Shown one piece after another: positions 8,205 through 15,914 of a DNA stretch of 64,000 bases. How positions within the stretch are numbered: the first letter of the stretch is position 1; the number at the start of each line of letters is the position of its first letter. Under the pieces are notes generated by a model. The model made no database searches. It saw only the letters and a program-made list of their open reading frames with translations, and was not told where the DNA came from. The stretch spans positions 3,782,001-3,846,000 of the forward strand of contig NZ_FPJG01000006.1 of NCBI RefSeq assembly GCF_900119165.1, read 5' to 3'. This DNA is from Amycolatopsis australiensis (GTDB lineage Bacteria; Actinomycetota; Actinomycetes; Mycobacteriales; Pseudonocardiaceae). A program made the translations under genes and the position numbers.

Positions 8205-9356
8205 GTGATCGAGATACCGGACGAGCAGCTGGGGCGGGCGTGGGCGGAGCGGCGGCCGCGGACGGCGGGATTGCACGTGGACACCGCGGCGTGCGGGCGG
8301 ACGAGCGGGGCGGTCCGGGCCCGGGTCGCGCGGCATCAGGCGGCTGAGGCGAGGCGTGGCGGGTACGTCGCAGAAGCGGCCATCGCGGGTGAGTTGCGCG
8401 AGGCTCGTGCGCGGCTGGGGGCGTTGCTGGGGTTCGGTGCGGAGGACGTGGCTTTCACGGAGAGCGCGTCGACGGCGTTGGCGCAGTTGCTGGCGGCGTG
8501 GCCGGTGGAAGCCGGTGATGTGGTGTGGGCGCCGCGTTCGGATTGGGGGCCGAGCCTGGCGGCGTTGGCCGACCGGGGGTTGCGGGTCGAGTTGCTGGAC
8601 GTGGATTCGCGCGGGGTCCTGGACGTGGAGGCGCTGGCTGCGCGGTTGCGGCGGGAGCGTCCGGCGTTGGTGCACGTGACGGCGGCGTTGTCGCATCGGG
8701 CGGTGCTGCAGCCGGTCGCCGAGTGTGTGGCGGCGTGTGCGGAGTACGAGGTGCCGGTGGTGCTGGACGCGGCGCAGGCACTGGGGCAGTTCCGGTTGCC
8801 GCCGGGCGCGGCGGCGGCGTATGGGACGGGACGCAAGTTTCTGTGCGGGCCGCGTGGTGTGGGGTATGTGGCGGTGGCGGATCCGTGGCAGGGACGGCTG
8901 GTACCGCGGGCACCGGCGTTGGCGGCGGGGGCGTGGCCGGGGGAGTCGCGGCCGGTGCGGCGGTTGGAGAGCCGGGAGGCGTTCGTGGCGGGCCGGGCGG
9001 GGCTGGCGGTGGCGTTGGCGGAGTTCGAGGAGCTGGGCCCGTCGCGGATCATGCGCCGCCTGGCCGAGGTGGGCGCGGCGACGCGGCGGGCGTTGGCGGA
9101 GGTGCCGGGCTGGGCGGTGTGCGACCCGGTCGCGGCGCCGGGAGCGATCGTGGCGCTGCGGCCGGCGGACGACGTCGACCCGGCGGCGGTGCGGGAGCGG
9201 CTGGTGCGGCGGGGCGTGGTGTGCTCGGTGGCCGGTGCCGAGCGTGCTCCGCATCATTTGACGGGTTCGCTGCTGCGGTTCAGCCCGCACATCGACGTGA
9301 CCGCGGCGGATCTCGAGCGGTTGGTTCGGGTGCTGGCCTCGTGTACGGGCCCGTGA
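8205..9356 (+). CDS. PLP-dependent class V aminotransferase, EgtE-like lyase
   Basis: A 383-residue fold-type I PLP enzyme. The Schiff-base lysine lies in YGTGRKFLCGPRGVGYVAV and the PLP-contacting aspartate in VVLDAAQALGQ. The N-terminal GLHVDTAACGRTSGAV and the HVTAALSHRAVLQPV segment resemble EgtE, the hercynylcysteine sulfoxide C-S lyase of ergothioneine synthesis in mycobacteria. None of egtABCD is adjacent, so it would have to act as a detached member, or be a related cysteine-desulfurase-like enzyme. The gene is noticeably G-rich on the coding strand (many GCG/GTG/GGG codons), unlike its neighbours. It starts with GTG five bases after the previous stop. Confidence 0.7.
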   Translation: MIEIPDEQLGRAWAERRPRTAGLHVDTAACGRTSGAVRARVARHQAAEARRGGYVAEAAIAGELREARARLGALLGFGAEDVAFTESASTALAQLLAAWPVEAGDVVWAPRSDWGPSLAALADRGLRVELLDVDSRGVLDVEALAARLRRERPALVHVTAALSHRAVLQPVAECVAACAEYEVPVVLDAAQALGQFRLPPGAAAAYGTGRKFLCGPRGVGYVAVADPWQGRLVPRAPALAAGAWPGESRPVRRLESREAFVAGRAGLAVALAEFEELGPSRIMRRLAEVGAATRRALAEVPGWAVCDPVAAPGAIVALRPADDVDPAAVRERLVRRGVVCSVAGAERAPHHLTGSLLRFSPHIDVTAADLERLVRVLASCTGP

Positions 9357-9457
9357 GGGGTGTCGGCCGGCCGCTCGGCGAGCCCGATCGATCCGGGCAG
9401 CGCCGGGCCTTCGGGCTTTCCTGAGTCGCCGGGAAAGCACGGGCGTGCTGGACTGGG

Positions 9458-10135
9458 GTGGTGTCCTCGGCTGAACTCGAGCGGGTCGGTGCTCGGATCG
9501 TCTCCTGCTGCCGGTGTCCCCGGCTCGTCGCCTGGCGGGCCGCCGCCGCGAGCCGGGCGCCGGTGCGTTTTGCCGGGCAGGACTACTGGGCTCGGCCCGT
9601 TCCCGGGTTCGGGGATCCGCGGGCGCGGATCTTCGTGCTCGGGCTGGCGACCGCCGCGCACGGGGGGAACCGGACCGGGCGGGCCTTCACCGGGAACCCC
9701 TCCGCCGGGCTGCTGATGCGGGCGCTGCACCGGGCCGGACTCGCCGACCGGCCGTCGTCCGAGCACGCCGGTGACGGGCTGCGGCTGCACCGGACTTGGC
9801 TCGCTTCGGCCGTGCGCTGCCCGCCGCCCGCCGACCGGCCGACGCCGCTCGAGCGTGACAACTGCCTGCCGTACCTCTCGGCCGAGGTGGCCGCTCTCGA
9901 GGACTTGCGGGTGATCGTCTGCCTCGGCGGGTTCGCCTGGCGGGCCGCGCTGCGCTGGGCCGGGGTGCGGCCCCAGCCGAAGTTCGCCCACGGCGGGGCG
10001 CACCGGCTCGACGGTGGGCTGACGCTGCTCGGCAGCTACCACCCGAGCCCGCGCAACGTGCACACCGGGCTGCTCACCGAGCCCATGCTCGACGACGTTT
10101 TCGGCCGGGCCCGCGCGCTCGCCGGGCTGGCTTGA
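9458..10135 (+). CDS. Family 5 uracil-DNA glycosylase
   Basis: A 225-residue protein with the signature motifs of UdgB-type uracil-DNA glycosylases: GLATAAHGGNRTGRAFTG near residue 65 and GSYHPSPRNVHTG near residue 190. Cysteines that could bind the iron-sulfur cluster are in SCCRCPRL, AVRCPPP and VIVCLGG. The enzyme removes uracil and related deaminated bases from DNA, which matters in GC-rich genomes with frequent cytosine deamination. GTG at 9458 is taken as start; GTG codons nearby leave a few residues of doubt. The last codons of the gene (around 10119-10141) match the beginning of the tandem repeat unit that follows. Confidence 0.88.
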   Translation: MVSSAELERVGARIVSCCRCPRLVAWRAAAASRAPVRFAGQDYWARPVPGFGDPRARIFVLGLATAAHGGNRTGRAFTGNPSAGLLMRALHRAGLADRPSSEHAGDGLRLHRTWLASAVRCPPPADRPTPLERDNCLPYLSAEVAALEDLRVIVCLGGFAWRAALRWAGVRPQPKFAHGGAHRLDGGLTLLGSYHPSPRNVHTGLLTEPMLDDVFGRARALAGLA

Positions 10136-10180
10136 CCCGGTGCACGCGGCCGGGCCTGGAAGTTCGCCCAGGCCCCGCGC

Positions 10181-10520
10181 TCGCCGGGGTTGGCTTGACC
10201 CGGGGGCCCGGCCGGAAACCCGCCTGGGCGGGCGGCCCGCCGGGCCGGCTGGACCCGCCGTGTAGGCCCGGCCGACAGCTTGGCCGGGCGGGCTCGCCGG
10301 GGTTGGCTTGACCCGGGGGCCCGGCCGGAAACCCGCCCGGGCGGGCGGCCCGCCGGGCCGGCTTGACCCGGGGCCCGGCCGACGGCTTGGCCGGGCGGGC
10401 TCGCCGGGGTTGGCTTGACCCGGGGCCCGGCCGGAAACCCGCCCGGGCGGGCGGCCCGCCGGGCCGGCTTGACCCGGGGCCCGGCCGACGGCTTGGCCGG
10501 GCGGGCTCGCCGGGGCTGGC
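10181..10520. repeat. Tandem repeat, ~106-113 bp unit, three near-identical copies
   Basis: Copies begin at about 10181, 10294 and 10401, each starting TCGCCGGGG(T)TGGCTTGACC, with a partial fourth from 10507. Within each copy the element GGCTTGACCCGGG-GCCCGGCC occurs twice, so the unit itself looks like a duplicated half. A shorter degenerate copy is visible in the 3' end of the preceding glycosylase gene, which suggests the array grew from that gene end. The unit is extremely GC-rich and self-complementary. The rest of 10136-10664 holds no convincing gene; ORFs across it are proline/arginine low-complexity shadows. Confidence 0.85.
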
Positions 10521-10664
10521 TTGACCTGGCAGCGGCTCCGATCGGGCGGGCCTGGTCGCCGGCGCAGTCGCGACCTTCGCGGCAGGCGCGCCCGGCCCGG
10601 CGAGCGCAGGCCCGGCCGGGCGGAAACCGGTCATCGGCGCCCGAAAGCTCGATATCCTCGGCTC

Positions 10665-10958
10665 GTGTTGGCGGGCACTGCGTGGATGCGGACGTTCGGG
10701 CGTGCGCACCCGGTCGTCGTCGATGGGGTGCTTGCCGTTCTGCTCTTCGGCACCACCGCCTGCCTGGGGCTGCTCTACCACCTCGCCGACGGGGAAAGAG
10801 TCCATTTCGACTTCGCGGCGAGCGGCACGACGGTGTCGCCGGTCCGGGCGGCGAACCCGGCCCCGCCCGGCTTCTCCCGCAGCTTCGCCCCGGACTTCCA
10901 GTGCGCGTTGACCGTGCCTTCGAACAGGTCCTTGCGGTTGGCCGGCGCGGACTCGTAG
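10665..10958 (+). pseudogene. N-terminal membrane fragment of a truncated gene
   Basis: A GTG at 10665 opens a reading frame whose first ~45 residues look like the N-terminus of a membrane sensor (WMRTFGRAHPVVVDGVLAVL followed by LLFGTTACLGLLYHLADG). After about residue 48 the frame enters sequence that encodes the C-terminal part of a different gene on the opposite strand. The frame then runs to a stop at 10958 as nonsense. The start resembles histidine-kinase N-termini of actinomycetes, but no kinase domain is left. I read it as a 5' remnant left by a deletion or rearrangement with a breakpoint near 10800-10850. Confidence 0.5.
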
Positions 10959-11485
10959 TCCTTCCGGTAGGCCGGCGCCACGTCGCGGGACTGGACGCGG
11001 AACAGCGCGCGCCCCGGCCAGATCCAGCCGCCGTTGCCGTCGCCGGAGTCCATGCCGTCCTGGTCCCAGGTGCTGCCGTCCCGCGTGAGGCTGTCGTAGC
11101 GGGTGTTCCCGTCGGGGTGGAAGACGAACCGGGTGCCCGTGGCGGGATCGGCGCCCGCGCCGCGGATCACGAGGTAGTCGCGTCCACGCTGATCTGGCGG
11201 GACACGTCGAGGACCCCGGCGGGCAGGGTGATCAGCGACAACCGGTCGTAGGAGGCCGACGGCGAGCAGTCCCGCTTGATCCGGTCGATCGCCGCCTGCA
11301 GCGCGCCGGTGTCGAGCCGCGGCACGGCGGCCTGGACGGGCGGCGGCGCGGCGGGCACCGACCACGGCCGGTGCCCGGACGCGGCCGGAGCGCCCGTACC
11401 CCGCCAGCTGGCGGCCACGACGACCGCCGTCGCCACGACGACGGCGCCCCCCCACCGCGAACAGCAGCCGGCTGCGGCGCACCAT
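10775..11485 (-). pseudogene. Secreted beta-helix/pectate-lyase-like protein, frameshifted and truncated
   Basis: Read from an ATG at 11485 on the minus strand, the sequence begins MVRRSRLLFAVGG and then changes frame at a run of seven G (11455-11462). It continues as a signal-anchor (VVVATAVVVAASWRGTG) and a mature part (ALQAAIDRIKRDCSPSASYD, LPAGVLDVSRQISVDA). It changes frame again near 11176 and continues DYLVIRGAGADPATGTRF to TGDTVV. Such GVLDVSRQI...YLVIRGAG patterns are typical of right-handed beta-helix surface proteins. Two frameshifts plus an abrupt end at a foreign gene start show decay. The protein would have been exported. Confidence 0.6.
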
Positions 11486-11587
11486 GCGTTCTCCCCCCCG
11501 GTCGCCGACGACCCTAGCGATCCGCGCGCGGGCCGTCCTCCCACGCCGGATGGATCCCGGGGTCAACTTCTGCAGTACGGTCGGGGC

Positions 11588-11929
11588 ATGTGGCAGTACG
11601 CCCTCTGGGGGCTCGTGGGCGCCGCGGTCAACCGCGCCTTGCTGTTCCTGGAGGCCAGCCAGCGGGTGAAGGGCTGGCCGTGGGCGCGGCCGCACGGTCC
11701 CGGCGGCGGGGTGTACGCGGTGTCGGTCGTGCTGCACCTGGCGATCGCGGCGACGACGACGGCCGCGGTGTCCACGACCCAGCTGCTGAGCAACGGGTTC
11801 CTCGCGTTCGGGATGGGCGCCGCCGCCCCGGTCGTCGTCAAGAAGGTGTCGGGGTACGCCTTGAAGGTGCTGCCCCCGGACGAGACCGGAGCGCGAGCGG
11901 GCGAGGGAGGTCCGGATGACGGCTCGTGA
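11588..11929 (+). CDS. Small membrane protein of unknown function
   Basis: A 113-residue protein with a first hydrophobic stretch (MWQYALWGLVGAAVNRALLF), a second (YAVSVVLHLAIAATTTAAVS) and a third weaker one (GFLAFGMGAAAPVVVKKV), ending in a short acidic tail. Its ATG follows a plausible purine-rich site. The 3' end overlaps the start of the response-regulator gene by 14 bases, so the two are coupled. Topology and coupling suggest an accessory membrane partner, but I do not recognise the family. Confidence 0.6.
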   Translation: MWQYALWGLVGAAVNRALLFLEASQRVKGWPWARPHGPGGGVYAVSVVLHLAIAATTTAAVSTTQLLSNGFLAFGMGAAAPVVVKKVSGYALKVLPPDETGARAGEGGPDDGS

Positions 11930-12845
11930 CGTGCTCGCGCGCCTGCTGGCCGCGCTCGCCGACGCCACGCCCGCCTTCCGCGCGGACGCGCACGCCGATG
12001 CCAGCCGTTCCGGCCGGGGCCGCAGGCTGCTGGCCGCGCTCGCCGACGCGGCTCCCGCGTTCGGCCGCGCCGCCGGCACCGACGAGTACGCGTCGCCGCC
12101 GGAAGCGCGTCCGGCCGCCGGGCCTTACGCCCGGGTCCTGCTGGTGGAGCCGGACGCGCGGACCGCGGGTGAGCTCGGCCGCGCGCTCGCCCGCCACGGC
12201 ATCCCGGACGTCCGCGGGGCCTCGCCCGACGAGCTGTTCGACCGGCTGGACGGGGTCGAGGTCGTGGTGCTGGACCTCGGCGCCGCGCCACGGTCCGAAA
12301 GCGTGCGGCTGTGCCTGCGGATCCGCGCGGTCAGCGACGCCGGGGTGATCCTGACGTCCGCGGGCGGCGACGCCCGCGACCGCGTCCAGGCACTGCAGGC
12401 CGGTGCGGACGACTACCTGGTCAAGCCCTACGGCGTCGACGAGCTGGCCGACCGGATCACCGCGGTCGGCCTGCGCCGCCGCTGGAAGGTGGCCGCGAGA
12501 GGCGAGCCCGGCGACGTCGTGCGGTTCGGGGACGTCGAGGTGGACCTGAACCGGCACGTGGTGTCCTCCGGTGGCCGCCCGGTGCCGTTGACCCGCCGGG
12601 AGTTCCGCGTGCTCGCCGTGCTGGCCGAGGCAGGCGGCGAGGTGCGCACGCGCGAGCGGCTGCTGACCGAGGTTTGGGGCGCTTCCGGCGCGGCGGAGAG
12701 CCGGTCGCTCGACGCCCACATCGCGGCCCTGCGCCGGAAGCTGGGGGACCCCTCGGTGATCGAGGCGGTGGGCGAAGCGGGCTACCGGCTCGTCGCGCCG
12801 CCGCCCGTCAGCCCTTGGCCGTCAGGTCCAGGAGCCGGCCGGTGA
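11916..12845 (+). CDS. OmpR-type response regulator with a duplicated N-terminal extension
   Basis: A 309-residue protein. Residues ~70-185 form a receiver domain with the phospho-acceptor aspartate in VVVLDLGAAP and the lysine in DDYLVKPYGVDEL; the usual acidic pair is reduced to VEPD. Residues ~210-300 form the winged helix (LTRREFRVLAVLAEAGGEV, AHIAALRRKLG). The first ~60 residues are unusual: two similar blocks, RLLAALADATPAF and RLLAALADAAPAF, about 30 residues apart, look like an internal duplication. No intact sensor kinase is nearby, so it is an orphan in this window. The 3' end overlaps the convergent oxidoreductase gene by 38 bases. Confidence 0.82.
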   Translation: MTARDVLARLLAALADATPAFRADAHADASRSGRGRRLLAALADAAPAFGRAAGTDEYASPPEARPAAGPYARVLLVEPDARTAGELGRALARHGIPDVRGASPDELFDRLDGVEVVVLDLGAAPRSESVRLCLRIRAVSDAGVILTSAGGDARDRVQALQAGADDYLVKPYGVDELADRITAVGLRRRWKVAARGEPGDVVRFGDVEVDLNRHVVSSGGRPVPLTRREFRVLAVLAEAGGEVRTRERLLTEVWGASGAAESRSLDAHIAALRRKLGDPSVIEAVGEAGYRLVAPPPVSPWPSGPGAGR

Positions 12846-13701
12846 GGTCGAGGTGCTCCTCGACGCTGCTGGTCAGGTACGAGATGTCCACGAACGTGTG
12901 GTCCGGTTCGAGCACGGAGACGATCTTCGTCACCGACTCGGCGATGGCCTCCGGCTCGGTGCCCGGGGCGGCGTTCACCCGCAGCGCCACGCCCAGCGCG
13001 CCCGGGTCGCGGCCGGCCCGCTCGGCGTCGGCCCGGAGCTTGGCCAGGGTGCCGGTGAGGACGTCCGCCGGGAACTGCTCCGGCACCGGCCAGACCGGCA
13101 GCCAGCCGTCGGCGCGCTCGGCCACCCGGCGCAGTGCCTTCTCGCCGAACCCGGCCAGGTGGACCGGCGGCCGGCGGACCGGCTTGAGGCCGACGTGCGA
13201 CTCCGCGACCGCGTAGCCGATCCCGTCGTGCGCCACGGTTTCCTCGCTCCACCAGGTTTCCAGCAGGTCGAGCAGGTCGTCGAGCCGCTTGCCGCGCTCG
13301 GCCATCGGGATGCCGACCGCCGCGTACTCGTCGGGCGACCAGCCGATGCCGAGGCCGGGCAGCAGCCTGCCGTTGCTGGCGACGTCGATGCTCGTCAGCT
13401 GCCGCGCGAAGTTCGCCGGCTGGTACTGGGTCGCGTTGAGGGTGCTGGACCCGAGGACGGCGGTCTCGGTCACGGCGGCGGCGACCGCCAGCGCGGTGAA
13501 CGGGTCGTGGACGGTGTGGAACTCCTCGGGCATGGTGTCGTAGCCCGGGTAGGGCACCACCGGGGCGACCGGCGACAACAGCCGGTCGCCGACCCAGAGA
13601 CCGGCCGCACCGGCGCGTTCGGCTTCGCGCGCATACCGCGCGATCCCGCCCGGTGTGGCCGCCGCCTTGCCGAACACCGGAAGGCTGAACCCCAAGTTCA
13701 T
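12808..13701 (-). CDS. LLM-class F420-dependent oxidoreductase
   Basis: A 298-residue luciferase-fold TIM-barrel protein. It begins MNLGFSLPVFGKAAATPGG, carries the GLWVGDRLLSPVAP segment that lines the cofactor pocket, and has the LLPGLGIGWSPDEYAAVGIP motif typical of F420-dependent members. Such enzymes reduce or oxidise small organic substrates with F420 (or FMN) in the cytoplasm. It stands alone at the left border of the biosynthetic cluster, 430 bases from the sugar operon, and there is no sequence evidence that it belongs to it. Confidence 0.8.
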   Translation of the reverse strand: MNLGFSLPVFGKAAATPGGIARYAREAERAGAAGLWVGDRLLSPVAPVVPYPGYDTMPEEFHTVHDPFTALAVAAAVTETAVLGSSTLNATQYQPANFARQLTSIDVASNGRLLPGLGIGWSPDEYAAVGIPMAERGKRLDDLLDLLETWWSEETVAHDGIGYAVAESHVGLKPVRRPPVHLAGFGEKALRRVAERADGWLPVWPVPEQFPADVLTGTLAKLRADAERAGRDPGALGVALRVNAAPGTEPEAIAESVTKIVSVLEPDHTFVDISYLTSSVEEHLDLTGRLLDLTAKG

Positions 13702-13910
13702 GCGTTCTCCCCTGAAGAGTGGCCGGACCGTACCGGCCCTTCCTCCACTTGTACGCGCATCTGGTTGCGCGTTCAAGTATCGTCGGCGGCGGCCGGACAA
13801 CCGGCGGCCGCCGCCTCGGTGCCGCCGCGTTTTCGCGTGCCGATGCGCGGAAACGGGCGGAAACCGCAATTCGCGAGATGCTTTCTACTCCATTCGTGAT
13901 TGGCGGCGAT

Positions 13911-13922
13911 CAACTTAGGTTG
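13911..13922. promoter_or_regulatory. CAAC-N4-GTTG dyad
   Basis: CAACTTAGGTTG lies upstream of the oxidoreductase gene that reads leftward from 13701. The same 12-bp form occurs at 29562-29573 (TTTG centre) and 37909-37920 (TAAG centre), each time in a non-coding promoter region. It is a candidate binding site for one regulator; the identity of that regulator is unknown. Confidence 0.35.
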
Positions 13923-14040
13923 TCGGGGTCAGCGACCTTTTCCGCTAGCCGCAGCGGTGCCGTTCCCGGTTAGCTCGGTACCGGAGCCGCCTACGCGGCT
14001 GAAGACCCGGCGGGAGAACTCCCCCTCTCCCGCCTGCGAG

Positions 14041-14092
14041 GTACGGCGTCCGGCCCCGCCCAGCCCCCAGTACGGTGGGCCGGGCGTCGTAC
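14041..14092 (-). terminator. Hairpin downstream of the deoxysugar operon
   Basis: GTACGGCGTCCGGCCC (14041-14056) pairs with GGGCCGGGCGTCGTAC (14077-14092) with 14 of 16 matches. It lies 40 bases past the stop of the last sugar gene. Position and strength fit a factor-independent terminator without a clear U tract, as is usual in actinomycetes. Confidence 0.55.
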
Positions 14093-14133
14093 CGACCCGT
14101 GTCCGAGGTGGACAGTCCGGAAAGGACAGAAGC

Positions 14134-14928
14134 TCAGAGCCTGCCGACGGCGGATTCGGCCGCGAGGTCGTGGTGGGCGCTCTCGGCCAGCTCGCCGATG
14201 TTGCGGTCCAGCAGCGACTTCAGATAGCCGGGGCCGATGCCGAGCTCGTCGAAGCCCGCCACCAGGCCCCGCAGCTTCTCGATCCGCACGTGCCCGCGCT
14301 TGGCCGGCATGTCGACGAGCTTGCGCTCGGCGCGCGTGCCGAGGCGCTCCTCCAGGCCGTCGACGATGTCCTCGATGGCCTCCGACCGCCCGGACGCCAC
14401 GTTGATCACCTCGTCCCGGACGCCCTGCGCGAGCAGCGAGTCGAGCATCCGCATCATGTCGCCGACGTCCAGCAGGTCGCGCGACACCCCCGAGTGCAGG
14501 GTGACCGAGCCCGCGAGCAGCTGGCGGGTCAGGGACGGCAGCAGCTGGTGCGGGGACTGGCCGGGACCGACGATGTGGGACAGCCGCAGCACGAGCCACC
14601 GCGCGCCGGACAGCGCGCAGACGTGCTCCAGGCACAGCTTGTGCCTGCCGTAGGGGGTGAGCGGGAAGACCGCGCCGCCTTCGCTGCCCACCGACTGGTC
14701 GGCGCCGTACATGCCGGTCGACGCGGTGGACAGGAAGATCACCGTGCGCCCGGCGGCCCGGCAGCGGTGGATCACGTCGTAGACCAGCGCGGACTCGCGC
14801 TGGAACGCCGAGACGTCGTTGACGAGCACCGTCGAGACGCCCGCCGCGATCAGGGTGACGTCCGGGTAGCGGTCGCCGAAGAACCGCCGGGTGTGCCGCG
14901 CGATGAAGCCGTTCCCGATGATCTCCAT
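14134..14928 (-). CDS. NAD(P)-dependent sugar-nucleotide reductase (4-ketoreductase-like)
   Basis: A 264-residue extended short-chain dehydrogenase. It has an N-terminal nucleotide-binding start (IIGNGFIARHTRRFFGD), a serine-rich strand VIFLSTASTGMYG, and the catalytic Tyr-x3-Lys in PLTPYGRHKLCLEH. Last gene of a three-gene leftward operon with an NDP-hexose 2,3-dehydratase and a 3-ketoreductase; its ATG overlaps the stop of the previous gene. In 2,6-dideoxysugar pathways the remaining step after 2-deoxygenation is reduction of the 4-keto group, which fits this protein. It could instead be a 5- or 3,5-epimerase-like family member, but the short-chain dehydrogenase triad argues for reduction. 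Confidence 0.75.
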   Translation of the reverse strand: MEIIGNGFIARHTRRFFGDRYPDVTLIAAGVSTVLVNDVSAFQRESALVYDVIHRCRAAGRTVIFLSTASTGMYGADQSVGSEGGAVFPLTPYGRHKLCLEHVCALSGARWLVLRLSHIVGPGQSPHQLLPSLTRQLLAGSVTLHSGVSRDLLDVGDMMRMLDSLLAQGVRDEVINVASGRSEAIEDIVDGLEERLGTRAERKLVDMPAKRGHVRIEKLRGLVAGFDELGIGPGYLKSLLDRNIGELAESAHHDLAAESAVGRL

Positions 14929-15914
14929 CAGCGGGTCACCGCCCGCTCGCCGGCCGCGGCCAGCACTTCGCCGGCCAGCCGCGCGGTGTCGACGGAGGAC
15001 GCAAGCCACGCCGCTTCGGACTCGTCGCGCCCGGCGAGCGCGGCGGCGGTGAACGAGCGCAGGGAGAGCTGGAACTGGTGGGCCGGTGGCAGCCACAGTT
15101 CTTCCACGTGGTCCTGTTCTTCGATGCGCAGCACCGGTTGCCGTCCCGGCGGCGGTGTGAAGGCCCGGTCGAGCGACAACGCGGCCGCGCTGCCCCACAG
15201 TTCGTACCGCGAACGGTAGCTGTGCTGGAACCCGAATTCGAGCGACGCGGTGACGCCGCTCGCCGACGTGATCAGCGCGTGCCCGGCGACGTCGACGCCG
15301 CGCCCGTCGAAGCGCAGGGTCGCGCCGGTCACCCGCAGCTGCGGGCCCAGCAGGAAGAGCGCGGCGCGCAACGGGTAGACGCCGACGTCGAGCAGCGCCC
15401 CGCCACCCAGCGCGGGCTGGTGGCGGATGTCTTCCGCGGGCAGGGGCGGGATGCCGAACGCGGCGCTGAAGGTCCGGAGCTCGCCGAGGCGGCCGCCGTC
15501 GAGCAGCTCGCGCACCCGCGCGTGCTGGGGGTGGTGCACGAACGTGAAGTTCTCGCGCAGCACGAGATCCTGCTTCGCCGCCAGCTCGGCGAGGTCCACG
15601 GCCTGCTCGTGGTTCAGCGTGAGCGGCTTCTCGCACAGCACGTGTTTCCCGGCCAGCAACGCTTTCCGGGTCCACTCGTGGTGCAGGGCGGTCGGCAGGG
15701 AAACGTACACGGCGTCGACGGCCGGGCTCGCGAGCAGCTCGTCGTAGGTCATCGCGGTGGCACCGAAGCGGCGGCCGAACTCCGCGGCCTTCTCCGGCGA
15801 CCGGGCCGCGACGGCGGCCAGCGCGAGTCCGTCCACACCGGACAGTGCCGGCAGCGTGCGCCGCGCGGCGATCGACGAGCAGCCCAGGGCGCCGAGCCGC
15901 AGCACCCGGCTCAC
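14928..15914 (-). CDS. NDP-hexose 3-ketoreductase (Gfo/Idh/MocA family)
   Basis: A 328-residue protein with a Rossmann start (RLGALGCSSIAARRTLPAL), the NAD(P)-site CEKPLTLNHEQA (about residues 95-106) and the Gfo/Idh/MocA C-terminal domain with GGGALLDVGVYPLRAALF. This family includes the C-3 ketoreductases that act right after the 2,3-dehydratase in 2,6-dideoxysugar synthesis, for example TylC1-type enzymes. Reaction: reduction of the unstable 3,4-diketo-2,6-dideoxy intermediate at C-3. GTG start at 15914 overlaps the stop of the dehydratase gene; the ORF's longer upstream extension is antisense noise. Product stereochemistry cannot be read from the sequence. Confidence 0.85.
   Translation of the reverse strand: MSRVLRLGALGCSSIAARRTLPALSGVDGLALAAVAARSPEKAAEFGRRFGATAMTYDELLASPAVDAVYVSLPTALHHEWTRKALLAGKHVLCEKPLTLNHEQAVDLAELAAKQDLVLRENFTFVHHPQHARVRELLDGGRLGELRTFSAAFGIPPLPAEDIRHQPALGGGALLDVGVYPLRAALFLLGPQLRVTGATLRFDGRGVDVAGHALITSASGVTASLEFGFQHSYRSRYELWGSAAALSLDRAFTPPPGRQPVLRIEEQDHVEELWLPPAHQFQLSLRSFTAAALAGRDESEAAWLASSVDTARLAGEVLAAAGERAVTR

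Larger units (their letters stand above)
13702..14133. other. Intergenic stretch at the cluster's left border
   Basis: No gene is visible in these 432 bases. They hold a GC-rich palindromic region around 13785-13815, a CAAC-N4-GTTG dyad at 13911-13922, a short hairpin GGCGGGAG/CTCCCGCC at 14009-14034 and a long imperfect hairpin at 14041-14092 just downstream of the leftward sugar operon. Confidence 0.6.

Noticed and set aside
10181..10520. Possible CRISPR array because of regular repeats
   Set aside because: Units are ~107 bp, contiguous and without unique spacers, and no cas genes are present.
10074..10805. A minus-strand proline/arginine-rich frame spanning the tandem repeat
   Set aside because: The repeated peptide is only the translation of the GC-rich DNA repeat; no start site, family or codon bias supports a protein.
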